Shown: positions 5,550 to 12,576 of the stretch, piece by piece
Position numbering within the stretch: position 1 is the first letter of the stretch
Layout: the number at the start of each line of letters is the position of its first letter
DNA from: Aequorivita sp.
GTDB lineage: Bacteria > Bacteroidota > Bacteroidia > Flavobacteriales > Flavobacteriaceae
Length of the DNA: 12,576 nucleotides
Reading direction: 5' to 3'
Assembly (NCBI GenBank): GCA_002733915.1
Contig: NVXN01000003.1
Span: forward strand, 137,873-150,448
Notes under the pieces: model-generated
Databases searched by the model: none
Seen by the model: only the letters and a program-made list of their open reading frames with translations
Told to the model about the DNA's origin: nothing
Made by a program: the position numbers and the translations under genes

Positions 5550-6833
5550 ATGTTTAATTCAACAAATGCCTTCTTAATTATTCTGCTTTTTACTTTCCTT
5601 AAAAGTTATTCACAGTTTACGGTAGATGCAGAGCTTCGCCCACGTTTTGAATATCGCCACGGCTACAAAAATCTTTTTCCTGATAATACAGAGCCTGCTG
5701 CTTTTGTTTCGCAACGCACAAGGTTGAACTTCGGTTACAAGACCGAAAAGCTTCATTTTTATTTAAGTCCTCAGGATGTAAGGGTTTGGGGCGATGTTCC
5801 GCAGCTAAATTTAGCAGACGAAAACGGATTTTCGTTGCATCAAGCTTGGGCAGATGTTGTAATGGTTCCAGACCTTTCCTTAAAAATTGGGCGTCAGGAA
5901 ATTGTTTACGACGACCAGCGTTTTTTCGGAAATGTAGGCTGGGCGCAACAAGGAAGAAGCCACGATGCCGTTATTTTAAAATTTGAACCCAGCTTTTTGA
6001 AGCTACATTTCGGAGCTGCATACAACCAAGATGGAGAAGCATTGACTGGAAATATCCTTAAAACAAATACCTATAAAAGCCTACAATATGTTTGGCTTCA
6101 CAAGGATTGGGAAAAATTATCAGCAAGTTTTCTCTTTTTGAACAATGGTCTGCAATACATCGACGAAACCGACGAATCAAAAAACGATACGCGCTATAGT
6201 CAAACCGCAGGACTTCATTTAAACGCGAATTTGAGTAAATTCAACTTTGCTTCAAATCTCTACTATCAATTCGGGAATGACCTGGCAGATAATGATTTAA
6301 GCGCCTACCTTCTTTCATTGGAAGCGAATTATTCTGCTTTGGAAAATCTACGCATTGGCATAGGTGCCGAACTGCAAAGCGGAAATAATTATGGCGCCCC
6401 TGCCAATGGAGAAAACAAAGCCTTTAACCCACTTTATGGAACCAATCACAAGTTTAATGGGTTTATGGATTATTTCTATGTAGGCAATCATATTAACAAT
6501 GTGGGCTTAGTAGATTTTTATGGAAATGTAAAATATGCCTTCACTAAAAAATCAAACGTTTATTTGGCGCTTCATCAATTTTTCGCTGCCGCGGAAATAG
6601 ATGACAATACGTCAAAAGATTTGGGTTTTGAAGTAGATTTAGTAACTTCGTTCAAAACGAGCAATTTTACAGGTATTCAGGCAGGATATTCACACTTTTT
6701 TACTTCAAAAGGAATTGAAATCCTGAAAAATAATTTTGATGGAAATACAAATAATTGGGCATGGGTAATGGTGACAATAGACCCTGCTTTATTTACTTGG
6801 AAAAAACCAGAAATTGAAAATAATAACCAATAA
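5550..6833 (+). CDS. Outer-membrane beta-barrel, alginate-export-like family
   Basis: The 427-residue product has a signal peptide (about 1-22, ending KSYSQ). A mature sequence of alternating polar and hydrophobic beta-strands follows. The opening ELRPRFEYRHGY (28-39) and the block LKIGRQEIVYDDQRFFG (111-127), then SHDAVIL, are characteristic of the alginate_exp-type barrels (PF13372). The barrel probably forms a diffusion channel in the outer membrane. Alginate is an unlikely cargo here: no polysaccharide genes are near, and the gene heads the nitrite reductase operon, 27 nt before nirK. A role in passing nitrite, copper or an electron-donor partner is inference. It carries the operon promoter and the FNR/NnrR-like box upstream. 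Upstream in-frame starts are not needed because the signal peptide starts at this ATG. Confidence 0.82.
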   Translation: MFNSTNAFLIILLFTFLKSYSQFTVDAELRPRFEYRHGYKNLFPDNTEPAAFVSQRTRLNFGYKTEKLHFYLSPQDVRVWGDVPQLNLADENGFSLHQAWADVVMVPDLSLKIGRQEIVYDDQRFFGNVGWAQQGRSHDAVILKFEPSFLKLHFGAAYNQDGEALTGNILKTNTYKSLQYVWLHKDWEKLSASFLFLNNGLQYIDETDESKNDTRYSQTAGLHLNANLSKFNFASNLYYQFGNDLADNDLSAYLLSLEANYSALENLRIGIGAELQSGNNYGAPANGENKAFNPLYGTNHKFNGFMDYFYVGNHINNVGLVDFYGNVKYAFTKKSNVYLALHQFFAAAEIDDNTSKDLGFEVDLVTSFKTSNFTGIQAGYSHFFTSKGIEILKNNFDGNTNNWAWVMVTIDPALFTWKKPEIENNNQ

Positions 6834-6860
6834 AACGACCACTTTTTAAAAACCGAACCT

Positions 6861-8327
6861 ATGAAATTAGTTATCAAACAAAAGTTAATTACCAATATGC
6901 TGCTGGGTCTTGGCGCGGTTGCATTTCTTTCGGGCTGTGTAAATGACCAGTCAGAGAAAAAATACAACGATACTGTAGAAATTCCTGTAAATCAAGAAAT
7001 GATTGCGGAACTTACTTCTCCACCAAATGTGCCTACTCCCGTAGGAAAACGAATGGCCAAAAAACTAATCGTGGACTTGGAAATCCAAGAACGTGAGGGT
7101 GAAATGACTAATGGCGTTAAATATGTTTATTGGACTTTTGGCGGAACCGTTCCGGGAAGTTTCATCCGAACCCGTGTGGGCGACGAGGTAGAATTTCACT
7201 TAAAGAATCACCCAGACAACAAACTTCCGCACAACATTGACCTTCACGCCGTGAACGGTCCCGGTGGTGGTGCGGAATCCTCATTTGTAGCTCCCGGCCA
7301 TGAAAAAGTTTTCTCCTTTAAGGTGCTTAACCCAGGTCTTTACGTGTACCACTGTGCTACCGCGCCTGTGGGAATGCACATTGCCAACGGCATGTACGGG
7401 CTTATTTTAGTAGAGCCGGAAGGTGGTTTGCCTCCAGTGGACAAAGAATATTACATCATGCAAGGTGATTTCTATACCGAAGGCAAATATGGCGATCGTG
7501 GCTTACAGGCCTTCGATATGCAGAAAGCCATTGATGAAAAAGCAGATTATGTAGTCTTTAATGGAAGTGTTGGAGCTATGACTGGCGACAATGCCATTAC
7601 CGCAAAAGTGGGTGAAAAAGTACGTCTCTTTGTTGGAAACGGTGGTCCAAACTTAGTCTCCTCATTCCACGTTATTGGTGAAATTTTTGACAAAGTTCAC
7701 GTGGAAGGCGGTGATATGATCAATGAAAATGTACAAACAACATTAATTCCTGCAGGTGGTGCAGCAATTGTGGAGTTTCGTGTAGATGTTCCCGGAACCT
7801 TTATACTTGTAGACCACTCTATTTTCAGAGCGTTCAATAAAGGTGCTTTGGCAATGCTAAAAGTAGAAGGCGAAGAAGACAAGCGCATCTATTCTGGTGA
7901 AATCCGCGATGATATTTATCTGCCTGAAGGTGGAGCAATACAGTCTATGCCCAACGGTACAAGAAAAGAACCAAAAGAAGAGGTGAAAGCTTTAAGCCTT
8001 GAAGAACGTATGACCTTTGGAAAGGATCAATATTTAGCTACTTGCGCAGCCTGTCATCAAGCTGATGGAAAAGGGATTGAGAACGCTTTTCCTCCTTTGG
8101 CAAAATCTGATTACTTAAATGCTGATGTGGACAGAGCTATTGATATTGTATTACACGGCAAGACCGGTGAAATAACCGTGAACGGCAAAAAATACAATAG
8201 TGTAATGACAGCCCAAGCGCTTAGCGATGAAGAAGTAGCAAATGTACTTACATATGTCTATAACAGTTGGGGCAACTCTAAAAAAGAAGTTACCCCAGCA
8301 ATGGTACAAGCCGTTAGAAATAAATAA
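6861..8327 (+). CDS. nirK: Copper nitrite reductase with fused C-terminal cytochrome c, lipoprotein
   Basis: NirK reduces nitrite to nitric oxide. The 488-residue protein has a lipobox (LSGC, Cys26), so it is membrane-anchored in the periplasm. Both cupredoxin domains are complete. The type 1 copper ligands are His124, Cys165, His173 and Met178. The type 2 ligands are His129, His164 and His319. Asp127 and His270 are the catalytic pair. The sequence [17 protein letters not shown] marks it as class II, like Neisseria AniA. A linker near 360-380 leads to a cytochrome c domain with the heme site CAACH (395-399) and a likely axial Met449 in NSVMTA. Cytochrome-tethered NirKs are known in other bacteria; the heme domain feeds electrons to the type 1 copper. 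It is gene two of the operon, followed by nirV after 6 nt. Confidence 0.97.
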   Translation: MKLVIKQKLITNMLLGLGAVAFLSGCVNDQSEKKYNDTVEIPVNQEMIAELTSPPNVPTPVGKRMAKKLIVDLEIQEREGEMTNGVKYVYWTFGGTVPGSFIRTRVGDEVEFHLKNHPDNKLPHNIDLHAVNGPGGGAESSFVAPGHEKVFSFKVLNPGLYVYHCATAPVGMHIANGMYGLILVEPEGGLPPVDKEYYIMQGDFYTEGKYGDRGLQAFDMQKAIDEKADYVVFNGSVGAMTGDNAITAKVGEKVRLFVGNGGPNLVSSFHVIGEIFDKVHVEGGDMINENVQTTLIPAGGAAIVEFRVDVPGTFILVDHSIFRAFNKGALAMLKVEGEEDKRIYSGEIRDDIYLPEGGAIQSMPNGTRKEPKEEVKALSLEERMTFGKDQYLATCAACHQADGKGIENAFPPLAKSDYLNADVDRAIDIVLHGKTGEITVNGKKYNSVMTAQALSDEEVANVLTYVYNSWGNSKKEVTPAMVQAVRNK

Positions 8328-8333
8328 TAAAAA

Positions 8334-9110
8334 TTGTTGAAATTGAAATTTTATAGCCCTGCCCTTTTCTTAGTCTTTTCATTATTATTTTGCGAGCTCG
8401 CAGCCCAAAATGATAATATGGCTTTAGTAAAGGGCGGGGTTTATCTTCCTCTTTATGGCGCCGAGGACCAAACTGTAACGGTTGATCCTTTTCTAATGGA
8501 TATATATCCTGTAACCAATGCCGAATATTTAAAATTCGTGGAAGAATACCCACAATGGAAAAAAAACAATGTCAAAACTTTATTTGCGGACAAAAGTTAT
8601 TTAACAAACTGGAAGGATGATAAAACCTATCAAGGCCTTTCAAATGCCCCCGTAACAAATGTTTCCTGGTTTGCAGCCAAAAAGTATTGTGAGTGTCAAG
8701 GCAAACGGCTACCCACAATAGACGAATGGGAGTTTGCGGCCATGGCCAATGAAAAAGTACAGGATGCACGAAGAATAGAAACCTATAACCAGTTCATCCT
8801 AAGCTGGTATGAAACCCCAAAAACCTTCAATAATCCTATTGGGAAAAATTTTAAAAATTATTGGGGAATTTACGATCTTCACGGTTTGGTGTGGGAATGG
8901 ACTTTAGATTTTAATTCGGTATTAATATCGGGAGAATCCCGAAAAGACGTTGACAAAGACTCCAATCTCTTCTGCGGAAGCGCAGCAATAGGAGCTTCAG
9001 ATTTAATGAATTATGCTGCATTTATGCGCTATGCCTTTCGGGGAAGTATGAAGGCTCGCTATTCTTCACAAAACTTAGGTTTTCGATGTGCGAAGGATGT
9101 TGAAAATTAA
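8334..9110 (+). CDS. nirV: NirV-like FGE-sulfatase-fold protein, periplasmic
   Basis: This 258-residue protein has the formylglycine-generating-enzyme (SUMF1) fold. Motifs are VDPFLMDIYPVTNAEYLKF (50-68), PVTNVSWFAAKKYC (106-119), GKRLPTIDEWEFAA (123-136), YDLHGLVWEWTLDF (180-193) and NLGFRCAKD (247-255). NirV proteins of this fold accompany nirK in many denitrifiers; their exact role is unsettled. The active-site Cys pair of true FGEs is not evident: only Cys214 lies in that part, so enzymatic formylglycine formation is doubtful. A stop at 8328-8330 blocks any upstream ATG. The start must therefore be one of the TTG codons (8334, 8337 or 8343) or the ATG at 8418. A TTG keeps the signal peptide (LFLVFSLLFCELAAQ, 11-25). 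It is 6 nt after nirK and 11 nt before the SCO gene. Confidence 0.85.
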   Translation: MLKLKFYSPALFLVFSLLFCELAAQNDNMALVKGGVYLPLYGAEDQTVTVDPFLMDIYPVTNAEYLKFVEEYPQWKKNNVKTLFADKSYLTNWKDDKTYQGLSNAPVTNVSWFAAKKYCECQGKRLPTIDEWEFAAMANEKVQDARRIETYNQFILSWYETPKTFNNPIGKNFKNYWGIYDLHGLVWEWTLDFNSVLISGESRKDVDKDSNLFCGSAAIGASDLMNYAAFMRYAFRGSMKARYSSQNLGFRCAKDVEN

Positions 9111-9121
9111 AAATTAGAAAC

Positions 9122-9742
9122 ATGAAAAAATTTAGATATTTGGTAATAGCATTTGCTTTGGGGAGCTTGTTTTCCTGCAATAGTAATTCAGAAAAAAATA
9201 CAGACACCTCTGATTCTGCAAAAGTGAAAAAAGCCGAAAGTGAAACCATTCTGGAAATGTCTATTTATAATCTTCCCTCCCATTGGACCACTCAAAATGG
9301 AGAAGAAATTGAACTGAAAGACCTTCAAGGAAAAGTAGTTGTTATGGTTATGATTTACACAACCTGTAAAGCTGCTTGTCCACGTTTGGTTGCAGATATG
9401 CGCAATATTGAAAAACAAGTGCCCGAGGAAAAAAAGGACGATGTACAATATGTTTTTGTAAGCATTGATCCAGAAACCGATACCCCTGAAAGGCTAAAAG
9501 CTTTTAGTAAAGAAAATGAAATGGAGGATGATAAATGGCTCTTTCTTCGCGGAACTGAAGCAGATACCCGCGAATTTGCAGCTGTGTTGGCAGTTAATTA
9601 TAAAGAAATCTCTCCGATGGATTTTTCACATTCAAATATTATAAGTGTTTTTGACCATCGGGGTGAAATGGTGCATCAGCAAGAAGGCTTAGGTGTTGAC
9701 AATAAAGAAACGGTGCAAGCCATCATTGAATTGGCCAAATAA
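9122..9742 (+). CDS. sco: SCO1/SenC-family copper chaperone, lipoprotein
   Basis: SCO proteins bind copper in the periplasm and deliver it to copper enzymes, classically the CuA site of cytochrome oxidase. The 206-residue product has a lipobox (LFSC, Cys19) and a polar linker. Its thioredoxin-fold domain carries the copper ligands Cys82 and Cys86 (YTTCKAACPRL) and His170 (DFSHSN). The conserved SIDPETDTPERLKAF (114-128) is also present. As the last gene of the nirK operon it most likely supplies copper to NirK, though help to an oxidase is possible. cbb3 oxidases have CuB but no CuA. It ends 51 nt before the convergent cbb3-assembly operon. No GC-rich terminator hairpin is visible in the gap. 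Confidence 0.93.
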   Translation: MKKFRYLVIAFALGSLFSCNSNSEKNTDTSDSAKVKKAESETILEMSIYNLPSHWTTQNGEEIELKDLQGKVVVMVMIYTTCKAACPRLVADMRNIEKQVPEEKKDDVQYVFVSIDPETDTPERLKAFSKENEMEDDKWLFLRGTEADTREFAAVLAVNYKEISPMDFSHSNIISVFDHRGEMVHQQEGLGVDNKETVQAIIELAK

Positions 9743-9793
9743 GAAGATAATATTTGAAAAACAGAAAAAAATAAATATTAATATTTTGAAATT

Positions 9794-9979
9794 CTAACCT
9801 TTTCTTTCGGGATTGTCATTCTTCTTTTTTCGATTATGAACCATGTTTTTTCGCTTTTTGCTACGTTTCACATAAAAAATTAGCCCAGCGATAAGAGCAA
9901 AGCAAACAACTATTGAAATTATAGTTGCTGCTACGCCACCACTAAAATCAACTAGTGGAATAGAGTTTATAATTTTCAT
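9794..9979 (-). CDS. Single-span mini membrane protein A (61 aa), end of cco operon
   Basis: The protein has a short N-terminal part (MKIINSIPLVDF), one transmembrane segment (about 14-38, containing Cys26), and a very basic tail (KRSKKRK, then NRKKK). By the positive-inside rule the C-terminus is cytoplasmic. It aligns without gaps to the neighbouring 55-residue protein over the N-terminus and membrane span (shared IPL, Gly, Ala, Cys and Val positions), so the two look like tandem paralogues. It lies 12 nt after that gene. The size suggests a small oxidase subunit or assembly factor (compare CcoQ or CcoS), but I see no specific signature of either. The family is not recognised. Confidence 0.65.
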   Translation of the reverse strand: MKIINSIPLVDFSGGVAATIISIVVCFALIAGLIFYVKRSKKRKNMVHNRKKKNDNPERKG

Positions 9980-9991
9980 AATGTATCAATT

Positions 9992-10159
9992 TTAAATGTT
10001 TTCATCTTTAGGGGTAGTTATCTCTTCATCATTCTTTTTTTTACCGCCCATAACAAAGTTGATAACAATGGCGGAAAGCACAACACATAAAACTGCAAAG
10101 AAAATGATGAGGGCCGTACCCATACCCCAATTTGCCAAGGGAATCATTGTAGTTGTCAT
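9992..10159 (-). CDS. Single-span mini membrane protein B (55 aa) in cco operon
   Basis: A 55-codon frame starts at ATG 10159 and stops at 9994-9992. It begins MTTTMIPLANWGMG, has one membrane span (about 14-37, with Cys25), then GGKKKNDEE and a charged tail. It fits exactly between its neighbours, 12 nt after the upstream gene and 12 nt before the 61-residue gene. That spacing and the resemblance to protein A make it a real gene despite its length. The acidic tail contrasts with the basic tail of protein A, which could let the two interact; that is inference. A role near the cbb3 oxidase follows only from the operon context. Confidence 0.65.
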   Translation of the reverse strand: MTTTMIPLANWGMGTALIIFFAVLCVVLSAIVINFVMGGKKKNDEEITTPKDENI

Positions 10160-10171
10160 AATTTCAATATT

Positions 10172-10909
10172 TTAATGGTTAAAAATTGTTTTATCTTCTG
10201 AAGTCACGGTGTGACAGTTGTAATGGTCGTCTACACTTTCGGTCATGGGTTTTGGTGAAATATACGGAATGCCCAGGCCCATACCACGAACTATAAAAAG
10301 ACAGCCTATAATTGCTACAAATATGGGAATTGCACGACGGATGCGCTGGCGTACCTGCCCGTTTAAAAAATTTCCAAGATAAATTGCGGACGTCATCAAT
10401 GGAATGGTTCCCAAACCGAAGATAGCCATATACAAACTTCCCTGAAGCGCATTGCCAGAAGCAATAGCGCCAAATACCGCCATATAGACCAAGCCACAAG
10501 GCAGAAAACCATTTAAAAAACCAATGGTCAAAAAAGTATCGTGGGTTTTCTTTTTAAGCTCTTTGCCTAAAGCAGATTTCACTTTTGAAATGATTCTATA
10601 AATAGGCTTTGAAAAATTATATCTATTGAATATTTTCTGCGGAATGAAAATAACCGCAAGCATCAAAATACCTATAAAAATAGAAAGTTGCTGCTGAAAG
10701 CCGAAAAGATTCAAACTTTTACCTACCAAACCAAAAATCAATCCTATAATACTGTATGCGAGTATTCTTCCGAAATGATATAGTGAAATCTGTCCAACTT
10801 TTTTCAGATTATTACTTCTGTCTACGGGCAATAGAAAAGCAATAGGCCCGCACATTCCCACGCAGTGGAAACTTCCCAATAACCCTAATATGAGTGCGGT
10901 GTATAACAT
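10172..10909 (-). CDS. DsbD_2/TauE-SafE-like membrane protein with HCVGMCGP motif (cbb3 maturation)
   Basis: The 245-residue protein is predicted to have about six membrane spans. It is usually annotated 'sulfite exporter TauE/SafE' or cytochrome c biogenesis transmembrane domain (PF13386). The first span holds GSFHCVGMCGP (His15, Cys16, Met19, Cys20), and the fourth region holds GFLPCGLVY (Cys138). These are the paired half-motifs of the CcdA/DsbD-like fold, suited to thiol or copper handling. The position directly after FixH in cbb3 assembly operons suggests copper delivery to or maturation of the oxidase. Sulfite export is unlikely here. The C-terminal tail has HYNCH (229-233) and a final His, a possible metal-binding end. 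It starts 11 nt after fixH and ends 12 nt before the mini-protein B gene. Confidence 0.87.
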   Translation of the reverse strand: MLYTALILGLLGSFHCVGMCGPIAFLLPVDRSNNLKKVGQISLYHFGRILAYSIIGLIFGLVGKSLNLFGFQQQLSIFIGILMLAVIFIPQKIFNRYNFSKPIYRIISKVKSALGKELKKKTHDTFLTIGFLNGFLPCGLVYMAVFGAIASGNALQGSLYMAIFGLGTIPLMTSAIYLGNFLNGQVRQRIRRAIPIFVAIIGCLFIVRGMGLGIPYISPKPMTESVDDHYNCHTVTSEDKTIFNH

Positions 10910-10920
10910 TCAAGGTTTGA

Positions 10921-11367
10921 TTAATAAATTATTTCGTTTTTGTATAAATAATCTTTTCCTTCATAACTCCATTGAACAATAGTGTTCCATCGACCGGCAA
11001 CCAGACGTTCATCGTCTATTACTAAGCTGTTGGATGAAAGCTTTAAAGGCTCTTGAAAATCAAGATTTTTATTGGAGGGTCTATAAAGAAACACAGTACC
11101 TGTAATCTTGGTATAATCAAGGTTTTCGGGAAAAGTTAGCATCCAGCCTTTCTCAGTTTTTTTGCCTATAATGTTAGCCTCTAAGGAATTTGAATTTGCT
11201 CTGTCATCGATTTCTTTTTGAAATACTAATTCCTTTTTATAATATTCTTCCGTTACCAAATCGTAATCGTACTTTTTATCGGTACTTATTTTTATAACAA
11301 AAAATAAAATGAAGCCTATAAAAAATATCATTCCAATCACTAGTCCTGTTCCCCAATTTATTTTCAT
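10921..11367 (-). CDS. ccoH: FixH/CcoH-family cbb3 oxidase assembly protein
   Basis: The protein has 148 residues with one N-terminal membrane anchor (about 7-27) and a periplasmic beta-rich domain. The motif DLVTEEYYKKELVFQKEID directly after the anchor is typical of flavobacterial FixH. FixH/CcoH is needed for stable assembly of cbb3-type cytochrome c oxidase. It lies 20 nt after ccoG and 11 nt before the DsbD_2-type gene, the usual order. The start ATG at 11367 is the only sensible one, as the anchor follows immediately (MKINWGTGLVIGM). Confidence 0.92.
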   Translation of the reverse strand: MKINWGTGLVIGMIFFIGFILFFVIKISTDKKYDYDLVTEEYYKKELVFQKEIDDRANSNSLEANIIGKKTEKGWMLTFPENLDYTKITGTVFLYRPSNKNLDFQEPLKLSSNSLVIDDERLVAGRWNTIVQWSYEGKDYLYKNEIIY

Positions 11368-11387
11368 AACCTACTTTTTAATTTTTA

Positions 11388-12576
11388 TTAATTATAATTT
11401 CTTGGCCCAAGAAAGGTAACGCTGGTAGTCTCTATTAAGGCTCCATTGCTATACACTTCTATGACCACCCTGTTTTTATCGCCCGTTAAGGCAGCGTTAT
11501 TAATTTCTATAAAAAGGGTTCCTTCGGCCAATCCCTGTGCTGGAACAACCAGTTCACCTTGTTTCACGGTATGAATCGTTCCTTTATGCGACTTAAGTTT
11601 AAAGTGAATATTTTCAATATCCCTCGTAGTTTTGTTAAGCAATTTATAGGTGAAAACATTACTGATCATGTTATTCTCTTTATGCTCATACAATTGTCCC
11701 GGAAGACGCAGCACATTTGCCTCTACATCGCTCCTCAAAAATAAAAGACCCGTTAAAACCCCTATAAATATCACCAAAACTGCGGTATACCCCTTTAAGC
11801 GTGGCGTAAATTTGAATTTTGCTTTTTTTTCAATATTCTCCTCACTTGCGTAACGAATCAATCCTTTTGGCAGATTTACTGCTTCCATAATGCTATCGCA
11901 CGCGTCTATACAAGCGGTACAGTTAACGCACTCCAACTGCGTACCGTTACGGATGTCAATACCCGTGGGACAAACATGTACACATTGAAAACAATCTATA
12001 CAGTCGCCTTTGCCAGTAGCTTCACGATCTTCATTCTTTTTGAATTTGGCACGCCCCACTTCTTTTTCGCCACGTATGTGGTCGTATGCCACAACTATGG
12101 ATTTATTGTCCAGCAATACTCCTTGTAACCTCCCGTAAGGGCAGGCTATAATACAGACTTGTTCGCGGAACCATGCAAATATGAAATAGAACACGCCAGT
12201 GAATATCAGCAAGGAAATTAAGGTGCTGATGTGCCCCAATGGCCCCTCAATAACATATTGTATGAGGCGGTCACTTCCTATTAAATACGCAAGGAATATA
12301 TTTGCAATCAAAAATGAGATTACAAAGAATATACACCACTTTAATACGCGCTTTCTAATTTTTTCAGCATTCCAAGTTTGTTTGCCTAAGCGTATCTGTG
12401 CTCCCCTATCCCCATCAATCCAATATTCAATCCTTCGGAAAACCATTTCCATAAAAATAGTCTGCGGACAAATCCATCCACAAAAGATTCTTCCAAAAGC
12501 CGCAGTGAAAAATATGATGAAAACTACCCCAATCACCATCATTATAACGAACAAATAAAAGTCCTGGGGCCAAAAC
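11388..12576 (-). CDS. ccoG: Cytochrome oxidase accessory protein CcoG (FixG/RdxA), N-terminus cut by window edge
   Basis: CcoG is a membrane ferredoxin-like protein that acts as a cupric reductase in cbb3 oxidase biogenesis. The frame is open through the right edge: codons before the apparent TTG start at 12554 read WPQDFYL, which belongs to the family, so the true start lies beyond the window. About 395 residues are visible. Motifs include GRIFCGWICPQTIFMEMVFR, ACPYGRLQG, and two cluster sites (CIDCFQCVHVCP and CVNCTACIDAC). A C-terminal Ig-like domain follows the last membrane span and ends TTSVTFLGPRNYN. Several membrane spans lie before the ferredoxin part. It is the first visible gene of the minus-strand cbb3 maturation operon; the oxidase subunits probably lie just outside. 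Confidence 0.96.
   Translation of the reverse strand, partial: FWPQDFYLFVIMMVIGVVFIIFFTAAFGRIFCGWICPQTIFMEMVFRRIEYWIDGDRGAQIRLGKQTWNAEKIRKRVLKWCIFFVISFLIANIFLAYLIGSDRLIQYVIEGPLGHISTLISLLIFTGVFYFIFAWFREQVCIIACPYGRLQGVLLDNKSIVVAYDHIRGEKEVGRAKFKKNEDREATGKGDCIDCFQCVHVCPTGIDIRNGTQLECVNCTACIDACDSIMEAVNLPKGLIRYASEENIEKKAKFKFTPRLKGYTAVLVIFIGVLTGLLFLRSDVEANVLRLPGQLYEHKENNMISNVFTYKLLNKTTRDIENIHFKLKSHKGTIHTVKQGELVVPAQGLAEGTLFIEINNAALTGDKNRVVIEVYSNGALIETTSVTFLGPRNYN

Noticed and set aside
8314..9448. Minus-strand ORFs (8314-8553, 8572-8769, 9022-9249, 9188-9448) opposite nirV and sco
   Set aside because: Complement frames of well-supported genes with no features of their own.
9743..9793. AT-only palindrome AAATATTAATATTT (9773-9786) as a bidirectional terminator
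   Set aside because: No GC stem and no following T-run of useful length; such palindromes are expected in this composition.
10191..10499. Minus-strand 102-codon ORF in another frame of the DsbD_2-type gene
   Set aside because: Same-strand frame shadow; the main frame has the family motifs.
12552..12554. TTG at 12554 as the true start of ccoG
   Set aside because: The upstream codons to the window edge encode WPQDFYL, part of the conserved CcoG sequence, so the gene simply continues past the edge.
11559..12558. Plus-strand ORFs opposite ccoG (11559-11744, 11650-11853, 12199-12558)
   Set aside because: Antisense shadows of the CcoG ferredoxin and membrane regions.

Overview
The window looks like a chromosomal segment from a flavobacterium (phylum Bacteroidota). 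It is A+T-rich, has Bacteroidota-type -7 promoter elements (TAnnTTTG) and signal peptides ending in AQ or SQ, and carries a CcoG / FixH / DsbD_2-type membrane protein order typical of Flavobacteriia. The genus cannot be fixed from the sequence. No rRNA, tRNA, CRISPR array or insertion sequence was seen.

Left part (1-3442): a gene of unknown function running off the left edge (minus); a small putative secreted protein (minus); a divergent, short PiT-like transporter (plus); a weak small ORF; and a secreted alpha/beta-hydrolase esterase with a C-terminal repeat region (minus).

Gene-poor stretch (3443-4080): a regularly spaced array of four alternating AACTAA half-sites, a frame-disrupted gene remnant, a 22-bp dyad, and a four-unit 11-bp tandem repeat. 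Its right end is the hemN promoter.

Central respiratory block (4084-9742, plus): hemN for oxygen-independent heme synthesis, then a tight four-gene nitrite-reduction operon. The operon encodes an outer-membrane 'alginate export' type barrel, a lipoprotein class II copper nitrite reductase with a fused C-terminal cytochrome c domain (NirK), a NirV-like FGE-fold protein, and a SCO/SenC copper-chaperone lipoprotein. Both hemN and the operon are preceded by FNR/NnrR-like inverted repeats (TGAT-N4-ATCA and TGAC-N4-GTCA). Each repeat is centred exactly 33 bp upstream of the centre of a -7-like element, which suggests coordinated anaerobic or NO-responsive class II activation.

Right part (9794-12576, minus): the tail of a cbb3-oxidase maturation operon, convergent with the nir operon. 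It has CcoG (cut by the right edge), FixH/CcoH, a DsbD_2/TauE-SafE-like membrane protein with a HCVGMCGP motif, and two very small single-span membrane proteins that align with each other without gaps and look like tandem paralogues. Spacings are 11-20 nt throughout.

Taken together, 4-12.6 kb is a low-oxygen respiration island: heme supply, copper delivery, nitrite to NO reduction, and cbb3 oxidase assembly. The least explained parts are the paired mini-membrane proteins, the shared promoter geometry, the barrel at the head of the nir operon, and the repeat-rich remnant upstream of hemN.
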